Shown here piece by piece: positions 1 to 5,539 of a DNA stretch of 18,168 nucleotides (the first letter of the stretch is position 1; each line of letters opens with the position of its first letter). A program made the translations under genes and the position numbers. Below the pieces are notes generated by a model. The model ran no database searches, had not been told where the DNA came from, and was given only the letters and a program-made list of their open reading frames with translations. This stretch comes from Bacteroides sp. CAG:709 (GTDB taxonomy: Bacteria; Bacteroidota; Bacteroidia; Bacteroidales; UBA932), in the NCBI GenBank assembly GCA_000434935.1, contig FR882198.1:81928-100095 (forward strand), written 5' to 3'.

Positions 1-1276
1 TGTGCTCTTCGAGGGATGCGAGCTGTTCAGGGGTCTTCTCGCCCTTGGCCGTGATGGCATCAAGATGCTCGGAAGCTGAAGCCAAAACGCTGTCAACAAG
101 TTCCACGATATCTTCCATATCCTTCTCCACGAAACCTCTGGAAGTTACGGCAGGAGTACCGATTCTGATTCCTGATGTCTGGAATGCTGAACGGCTGTCG
201 AACGGAACCATGTTCTTGTTCACGGTGATGTCAGCCTTGACAAGCTCGGTCTCGGCCACTCTTCCGTTCACTTCAGGGAAACGGGTACGGAGGTCGATAA
301 GCATCAAGTGGTTGTCCGTGCCGCCTGAAACCACCTTGTAGCCCTTGGAAATAAATTTCGCGCACATTGCCTGGGCATTGGCTACGACCTGCTTCTGATA
401 CTCCACGTATTCAGGCTGCATCGCCTCGTAGAATGCCACTGCCTTGGCAGCGATGACGTGTTCGAGAGGTCCGCCCTGGATGCCCGGGAACACGCTTGAA
501 TTCAAGATCTGGGACATCTTCTTGATTTCACCCTTAGGAGTCTTGCGGCCCTGAGGATCGTCGAAATCCTTGCCCATGAGGATGACGCCTCCGCGAGGTC
601 CCCTCAATGTCTTGTGGGTAGTGGATGTCACGATATGGGCATATTTGACAGGATTTTCAAGCAAGCCTGCGGCAATCAGTCCGGCAGTATGAGCCATGTC
701 AATCCACAAAATTGCTCCTACTTCATCAGCGATCTTTCTCATGCGGGCATAATCCCACTCTCTTGAGTATGCAGATGCACCGCCGATGATGAGTTTCGGA
801 TGACATTCGCGGGCAATTTCTTCCATCTTGTCATAGTCGACTCTTCCGGTCTCGGGATCAAGGCCGTAAGCGACTGCATGATAGAGGATTCCTGACGCAT
901 TGACTGGAGAACCGTGAGTAAGGTGTCCTCCCTGAGAAAGGTCGAGGCCCATGAAAGTATCACCAGGATTCAGCAATGCAATTTCAACGGCAAGGTTCGC
1001 CTGCGCTCCTGAATGCGGCTGGACATTGGCATACTCGGCACCATATATGGCGCAGAGTCTGTCGATTGCCAGTTGCTCAATCTGGTCCACCACCTCGCAG
1101 CCACCATAATAACGCTTGCCCGGATAGCCCTCTGCATATTTGTTCGTGCAGATGGAACCCATGGCATCCATAACCTGGTCACTGACATAGTTTTCTGAGG
1201 CTATAAGCTCCAAGCCTTGAGACTGTCTCTCTTTTTCTTTCTTGATTAGATCAAAAATCTGTAGGTCCTGTTTCAT
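1..1276 (-). CDS. glyA: Serine hydroxymethyltransferase, 3' end cut by window edge
   Basis: Cytosolic, PLP-dependent enzyme that interconverts serine plus tetrahydrofolate with glycine plus 5,10-methylene-tetrahydrofolate, the main source of one-carbon units. Reading back from ATG at 1276 gives MKQDLQIFDLIKKEKERQSQ, then the family hallmarks LIASENYVS, YPGKRYYGG and PHSGAQANLA. The PLP-binding motif STTHKTLRGPRGG follows, with the Schiff-base lysine at about residue 222 (codon 613-611). The C-terminal part contains the RIGTPAVTSRG segment. 425 codons are visible; the family is usually about 420-430 residues, so only a handful of residues are missing beyond position 1. The start is supported by the N-terminal similarity and by a Bacteroidota -7 box about 50 bases upstream. 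It is transcribed divergently from the methyltransferase gene. Identification is secure. Confidence 0.97.
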   Translation of the reverse strand, partial: MKQDLQIFDLIKKEKERQSQGLELIASENYVSDQVMDAMGSICTNKYAEGYPGKRYYGGCEVVDQIEQLAIDRLCAIYGAEYANVQPHSGAQANLAVEIALLNPGDTFMGLDLSQGGHLTHGSPVNASGILYHAVAYGLDPETGRVDYDKMEEIARECHPKLIIGGASAYSREWDYARMRKIADEVGAILWIDMAHTAGLIAAGLLENPVKYAHIVTSTTHKTLRGPRGGVILMGKDFDDPQGRKTPKGEIKKMSQILNSSVFPGIQGGPLEHVIAAKAVAFYEAMQPEYVEYQKQVVANAQAMCAKFISKGYKVVSGGTDNHLMLIDLRTRFPEVNGRVAETELVKADITVNKNMVPFDSRSAFQTSGIRIGTPAVTSRGFVEKDMEDIVELVDSVLASASEHLDAITAKGEKTPEQLASLEEH

Positions 1277-1324
1277 AAAATCTAGTGTTTATCACCGGTA
1301 AGTAATCCTTAAAAACCAGTTATC

Positions 1325-1333
1325 GCAAATATA
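1325..1333 (-). promoter_or_regulatory. Putative glyA promoter, -7 box TATATTTGC
   Basis: Read on the minus strand, 1333-1325 is TATATTTGC, an exact fit to the Bacteroidota -7 consensus TAnnTTTG. Transcription would start around 1320, leaving a leader of about 45 bases before the glyA ATG. I see no good TTTG-like -33 box at the expected 19-21 base spacing, so the call rests on the -7 box and its position. Confidence 0.55.
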
Positions 1334-1356
1334 ACATTAATAATCGATTTTTGATT

Positions 1357-1365
1357 TATATTTGC
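1357..1365 (+). promoter_or_regulatory. Putative promoter for the RNA methyltransferase, -7 box TATATTTGC
   Basis: TATATTTGC on the plus strand matches the Bacteroidota -7 consensus and is the exact reverse complement of the glyA box at 1325-1333. A transcript starting near 1371 would carry a leader of about 230 bases into the methyltransferase gene and would include the whole 1395-1554 palindrome. No convincing -33 box was found. I saw no better TAnnTTTG match closer to the gene. Confidence 0.35.
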
Positions 1366-1394
1366 AACATATTATTTGCGTTCACTTACTATTT

Positions 1395-1554
1395 AGTAAC
1401 ATTCAAAAAATAACATGCATCATCTAAGGAAATCTTTTCGGTCTATATTCCTTTTCTCATCAGTCGTGTACGTCCAGTACACTCCTTCTTCGAAAACAGA
1501 TCTATCCTCGAAAATATTCTCCTAATCTGAAGCAGGTTATTTTTTCACGTTACT
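1395..1554. repeat. 160-base imperfect palindrome, MITE-like or repeated intergenic element
   Basis: The two halves are reverse complements of each other with almost no gaps. The outer ends are AGTAAC (1395-1400) and GTTACT (1549-1554). The centre is GTGTAC-GTCCA-GTACAC (1466-1482), a perfect 6-bp stem with a 5-base loop. Inner blocks such as AAAAAATAAC, the TGC just inside it, TTTTCG and the TTTTC near the centre recur on both arms. By eye the arms agree at roughly 70% of positions. No open frame of interest lies inside. Such a structure fits a non-autonomous transposable element or a dispersed palindromic repeat. No clear target-site duplication is visible, and no second copy is in this window. 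Confidence 0.7.
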
Positions 1555-1602
1555 TAAAAGCGAATCGCTGATATACAATGTTTTACGGATAACGACAAAA
1601 TC

Positions 1603-2136
1603 ATGAAAAACAGGAAACTTCTCAATATAGAGCTGGGACGCGTCACCCCGGAACAATACAAGGCATTGCCGGAATCCGGCATAAACATCGTACTGGACAA
1701 CATCCGGAGCGCTCACAACGTAGGCTCAGTATTCCGCAGCGGCGATTCGTTCAAGGCCGACAAGATATGGCTCTGCGGAATCTGCGCCACCCCTCCATCT
1801 GCCGAAATCCACAAATCCGCCCTCGGCGCGGAATTCAGTGTGGAGTGGGAGTATGCACCTGATACACTGGAACTTGTGAAGCGCCTGCACGAGCAGGGAT
1901 ATATAGTCCTGAGCGTGGAGCAGGCCGTGAATTCCATCAGCCTGGACACCTTCGTCCCGGAAAAAGGCAAGAAATACGCGCTCGTCTTCGGCAATGAGGT
2001 GGACGGGGTCCAGCAGGAAGTCGTGGATGCATCAGACGGTGTCCTGGAGATTCCTCAGTACGGGACCAAGCACTCGCTGAACATCTCCGTCACAGCGGGC
2101 ATTGTACTGTGGCATTGCCATTGCGCAAAAAAATAA
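1603..2136 (+). CDS. SPOUT (TrmH/SpoU) family RNA 2'-O-methyltransferase
   Basis: Predicted SAM-dependent ribose 2'-O-methyltransferase acting on tRNA or rRNA in the cytoplasm. The 177 residues form a compact, catalytic-domain-only SPOUT protein. All three SpoU motifs are visible: motif 1 NIRSAHNVGSVFR (about residues 33-45), motif 2 LVFGNEVDGV (about 127-136), and motif 3 EIPQYGTKHSLNISVTAGI (about 149-167). The motif 1 asparagine and arginine and the motif 3 serine and asparagine are the expected cofactor and catalytic positions. It lacks the extra N-terminal RNA-binding domain of RlmB-type members, so it resembles TrmH/TrmL-like small enzymes. The exact target nucleotide cannot be assigned. 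It is monocistronic, with a possible long leader containing the palindrome. Its last codons (AAAAAAATAA) double as the T tract of the opposing beta-galactosidase terminator. Confidence 0.9.
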   Translation: MKNRKLLNIELGRVTPEQYKALPESGINIVLDNIRSAHNVGSVFRSGDSFKADKIWLCGICATPPSAEIHKSALGAEFSVEWEYAPDTLELVKRLHEQGYIVLSVEQAVNSISLDTFVPEKGKKYALVFGNEVDGVQQEVVDASDGVLEIPQYGTKHSLNISVTAGIVLWHCHCAKK

Positions 2137-2159
2137 GCCCCTCCCCAGAAAGGGAAGGG
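2127..2159 (-). terminator. Intrinsic terminator of the beta-galactosidase transcript
   Basis: On the minus strand a GC-rich hairpin (2159-2139; arms CCCTTCCC and GGGGAGGG around a TTTCT loop, one mismatch) is followed by CTTATTTTTTT (2137-2127). This has the layout of a Rho-independent terminator for the gene ending at 2208. It overlaps the last codons and stop of the convergent methyltransferase gene. Confidence 0.65.
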
Positions 2160-2173
2160 ACTTGACATCGTCA

Positions 2174-2195
2174 TGCGGGCTCTGGAAAAGCCCAC
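2174..2195. terminator. Small second hairpin in the convergent gap
   Basis: GGGCT (2177-2181) and AGCCC (2189-2193) form a 5-bp stem with a 7-base loop, extendable by two pairs across a one-base bulge. It lies between two convergent genes and could help terminate the plus-strand transcript, but no strong T tract follows on that strand. Confidence 0.35.
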
Positions 2196-2207
2196 ATATC
2201 CGAGAAA

Positions 2208-5200
2208 TTATTTTACCGGTCTGATGACCACATTGAATTCATACTCGGCAGGCTTCACGCGATACTGTTCGAGAGGCCATGCGTACCATGAGTCAATGCC
2301 GCCCACACCCATTTCTTTGAGGTCGAAATTCACGTAAGTCGTTCCGAGCGAACGCGCATCATTGTGTGCAAGCGGAAGCAGCTCAAGTGAATGAGTAGCA
2401 TTTCCCTGCTGGGTGTTGGTAGGATTCGGCCTAGGCATAGGGTTCGTCAATGCTGAATCCATTTCCTTCTGGCTGAACGGAAGAGCCGAACCGCTGAAGA
2501 GCACGTCAGATGTAATCTCCAGACCTGTGCCGGCAGGATTGACAACCTTAAGCCATCTCAAGTCCGACTTGGTGCCGCAAGACTGCGTACGCACATATCC
2601 GTACCAATACTGGTCCTGAACGCGCTGGGTATAATGTCCCACAAGCGCACCTGACTTCCTGTCGCAATAGTTGTCCCAAGGACCGCGTCCGTAGAAATCA
2701 AGGGTAGAGTACTCACCCGGCATAGCCAGTTTCATACCGAAACGGAAGAGGTACGGCGCCTTGGAAAGTTCACCTGCATCATTCAATTTCTCTGATACAC
2801 GGATGGAACCGTCAGCATGAACCTGATAAGACATCGTCACGAAACAATACTTTCCGAACGGAGTATATTTCACGTCAACGGTATAATAACCGGCATTTTT
2901 CGCTACGTCGAAAGCTGCCACGCCATATTCAGGGTATCTCCACATCTTGAGCTTGTCATGCATGACAGCACCCATGTCATTGTCGAGCGGTGCCCTTCCG
3001 AATGACGGCATAAGCGCCTCTTTCAGAATCTCCTGTCCTTCAATCATATAGCTTGACAATGCTCCTGTAGCCTTGTCGAACACAGCTTTCCATTCAGCGA
3101 TTCTGTCGCCTTCCGGCATTTCAGCATATATGAATCTTCCGGAGAACACGGCATTGCCGTCAACATCTGTATAAGACGGGAGTGCGTCAACGGAAGCAGA
3201 GCCCGCAACGAAAGCATTGACAGGAGCCTCATATATCGGGAGCTGGTCGTAAGCGACCTCGTAGCCGGCAGGCAACAGGCCGTCCTGTGCTTTGAGCAAC
3301 CAGCTTACTTTCAGATAGATATCAGTATCGCGACCATCCTCGCCATTAAATCTGACGCATGAGTCTGAGGTAGCAAGAGTCTTCACGGCTGCAGCGAGCA
3401 TATCGCGCTTAGTAATGCCGAGGCCTACGGAAACCGTCTCGCCAGGAGCAGCAACGACGTTCTCGATCACGCCGGACAATGCATTTTCACCGCCGACAAC
3501 GACAGTCCATACCATACGGTAACGTGAAAGATCAATGAAGAAGTTCTCATTGTAGACATTGACCTTGAACTCGGTATTGTCATCCATGAGTTTGTCATTG
3601 GAAGCATTGTCTGCCGCAGATGTCAGGATAGAGCGGTGCTGGTAGCCGATTTCATAAGCCTGAGGATGCCATGAGCGGTCAGCGGCGATGAAGCCGTTGC
3701 AGTTGAACGATCCGTCAGATGCGTCATAATCATTGCTGTCGCCACCGTAGATGAAGATGTGGTCAGTACCATATTTGGCAGGATCGACCTTCTTGCAGAT
3801 TGCCTGGTCCACGAAATCCCAGATGAAGCCTCCCTGATACAAAGGATATTTGCGGATAAGGTCCCAGTACTCCTTGAAGTTACCGTTGGAGTTGCCCATC
3901 GCATGAGAGTACTCGCACTGGATAAGCGGTCTGTCAGGATTGGACTTCAGGTATTTCTCGCAATCCTTAGGAGAGACGTACATCGGGCAATAAATATCCG
4001 TATTGCGGTTCAGCAATGCCCGTTCATACTGTACCGGACGGGTCTGGTCATAAGACTTGATCCAATCATATACCCTCTCGAAGTTGATGCCGTTGCCGGC
4101 CTCGTTTCCCATACTCCAGATAATCACGGAAGGATGGTTGTAGTCACGGTAAACCATGCGCCGGTTACGTTCCATGTGGGCAGCGAAGTAATCCTCGCGA
4201 CGTGCAAGGGATTTCTCCTCATAGCCCATGCCGTGGGACTCGATGTTCGCCTCGTCCACTACGTAGATACCATATTTGTCGCAGAGAGCATACCAGATAG
4301 GGTCATTCGGATAGTGCGAAGTTCTTACAGCATTGATATTCAACTTCTTCATTATCCTGATATCTTCAATCATCTCCTCCTCGGAAACCACGTAGCCGCC
4401 GTAAGGGCTCATCTCGTGACGGTCGGTACCCTTGATGAGGATAGGCTTGCCGTTCACAAGAAGCTGCTTGTTGCGGATTTCCACGGTCCTGAAGCCGAAA
4501 GGCACGGAAGCGCTCTCGACTACGCCCTTCTTGTCGGCAACCTTGACCTTCAATGTATAAAGGACCGGAGTCTCAGCCGACCAGAGCTGCGGATTCTCCA
4601 CGTTTCCGGTAGAACTTACGACAATGTTGCCGTCCTGCGCCTTCTCACGGCCTTTGCCGACAGTCTCGGTGAAAGAGGCCACGCTGTTGCCGCAAGGGTC
4701 GATCACCTCGTACGAAACGGTGGTGATGCCAGGTGTGACGATCGATTTCAATGTCAGTTTACCATCCATGCCGCCGCTTACGTTCACGTCCTCAAGTCTC
4801 TTCTGCTCACGGGTATAGACATACACGCCGCGTGCGATTCCGGAGAATCTCCAGAAGTCCTGGTCCTCAAGATAAGTGCCGTCGCACCATCTGAAGATTT
4901 CCAGGGCAATGCTGTTTTCACCAGGATGCACATAAGATGTGATGTCGAAACGTGCTTCGAGCTTGCTGTCTTCGCTGTAGCCGACTTCCTTGCCGTTCAC
5001 CCATACACGGACATTGGATGTGGCTGAACCGATGGCCAGGCACACCTGATGTCCTTTCCAATCAGCAGGAATATCGAAAGTACGTCTGTACTGTCCTACG
5101 TGATTGTTCTCCTCCGGTATGTAAGGAGGGTTGTTTTCGAAGTGGCCGCGCCATGCGTAACCTACGTTCACATAGAGAGGATCGCCATATCCGTTCAATT

Positions 5201-5492
5201 CCCACATTCCGGGAACAGGCATCGTCCCCCACTTGGAATCATCGAAAGACAAGGCCTGGAAACCGATAGCTCTTTCTGCGACCGTACCATAGAACGCGAA
5301 TTTCCAGTCTCCGTTCAGAGACAATGTCTTCTGCTGTTCTGTTACGAAAGTCGCCCTCATAGGCAAGCGGTTGACCGCAAATACTCCGGGGTCTTGCCAA
5401 TCCTTCATTTTCTCAGAAGGAACACCGGCAGCTGCCGCTGACAACGCACAAAACGCTGCGCCGGCAAAAAGGATGTTTCTTTTAAAATTCAT
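2208..5492 (-). CDS. lacZ: Secreted family GH2 beta-galactosidase (LacZ type)
   Basis: Predicted retaining beta-galactosidase of 1094 residues. Residues 1-22 look like a Sec signal peptide (basic start, hydrophobic core, run of alanines before G23), so it probably acts in the periplasm or on the surface. Domain order: N-terminal sugar-binding jelly roll (about 55-230), immunoglobulin-like domain (about 235-335), TIM barrel (about 340-640), a DUF4981-type linker domain, then the small-chain-like beta-sandwich to the end. The acid/base is E464 in GNEAGNG and the nucleophile is E527 in CEYSHAMGN. Other LacZ active-site features are present: DRHE, RTSHYPNDP, ANIESHG, CPMY, GGFIWDF and FNCNGF. The natural substrate may not be lactose, because many Bacteroidales GH2 enzymes act on host or plant glycans. 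The gene starts 47 bases after the bat operon, and I found no own promoter. Confidence 0.92.
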   Translation of the reverse strand: MNFKRNILFAGAAFCALSAAAAGVPSEKMKDWQDPGVFAVNRLPMRATFVTEQQKTLSLNGDWKFAFYGTVAERAIGFQALSFDDSKWGTMPVPGMWELNGYGDPLYVNVGYAWRGHFENNPPYIPEENNHVGQYRRTFDIPADWKGHQVCLAIGSATSNVRVWVNGKEVGYSEDSKLEARFDITSYVHPGENSIALEIFRWCDGTYLEDQDFWRFSGIARGVYVYTREQKRLEDVNVSGGMDGKLTLKSIVTPGITTVSYEVIDPCGNSVASFTETVGKGREKAQDGNIVVSSTGNVENPQLWSAETPVLYTLKVKVADKKGVVESASVPFGFRTVEIRNKQLLVNGKPILIKGTDRHEMSPYGGYVVSEEEMIEDIRIMKKLNINAVRTSHYPNDPIWYALCDKYGIYVVDEANIESHGMGYEEKSLARREDYFAAHMERNRRMVYRDYNHPSVIIWSMGNEAGNGINFERVYDWIKSYDQTRPVQYERALLNRNTDIYCPMYVSPKDCEKYLKSNPDRPLIQCEYSHAMGNSNGNFKEYWDLIRKYPLYQGGFIWDFVDQAICKKVDPAKYGTDHIFIYGGDSNDYDASDGSFNCNGFIAADRSWHPQAYEIGYQHRSILTSAADNASNDKLMDDNTEFKVNVYNENFFIDLSRYRMVWTVVVGGENALSGVIENVVAAPGETVSVGLGITKRDMLAAAVKTLATSDSCVRFNGEDGRDTDIYLKVSWLLKAQDGLLPAGYEVAYDQLPIYEAPVNAFVAGSASVDALPSYTDVDGNAVFSGRFIYAEMPEGDRIAEWKAVFDKATGALSSYMIEGQEILKEALMPSFGRAPLDNDMGAVMHDKLKMWRYPEYGVAAFDVAKNAGYYTVDVKYTPFGKYCFVTMSYQVHADGSIRVSEKLNDAGELSKAPYLFRFGMKLAMPGEYSTLDFYGRGPWDNYCDRKSGALVGHYTQRVQDQYWYGYVRTQSCGTKSDLRWLKVVNPAGTGLEITSDVLFSGSALPFSQKEMDSALTNPMPRPNPTNTQQGNATHSLELLPLAHNDARSLGTTYVNFDLKEMGVGGIDSWYAWPLEQYRVKPAEYEFNVVIRPVK

Positions 5493-5539
5493 TATAATTT
5501 ATTATTGGTTATTTTGTTTTCTGTTTGATATACAACTAG

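Larger units (their letters stand above)
1277..1602. other. 326-base divergent intergenic region
   Basis: The gap between the divergent glyA and methyltransferase genes. Bases 1277-1394 are AT-rich and hold the two opposed -7 boxes. Bases 1395-1554 are the long imperfect palindrome. Bases 1555-1602 are the AT-rich approach to the methyltransferase ATG with no recognisable box. I see no coding potential or RNA gene other than the hairpin the palindrome would form. Confidence 0.7.

Noticed and set aside
45..341. 98-codon plus-strand frame at the left edge
   Set aside because: Antisense to glyA, which is unmistakable in the other direction; the glyA frame simply runs off the window edge.
1466..1482. 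GTGTAC-GTCCA-GTACAC as a stand-alone operator
   Set aside because: It is the exact centre of the larger 160-base palindrome, so a separate operator is not needed to explain it.
3759..5027. 422-codon open frame opposite the beta-galactosidase
   Set aside because: Lies entirely antisense to a GH2 gene with intact catalytic motifs; shows no recognisable domain and is explained by codon bias on the other strand.
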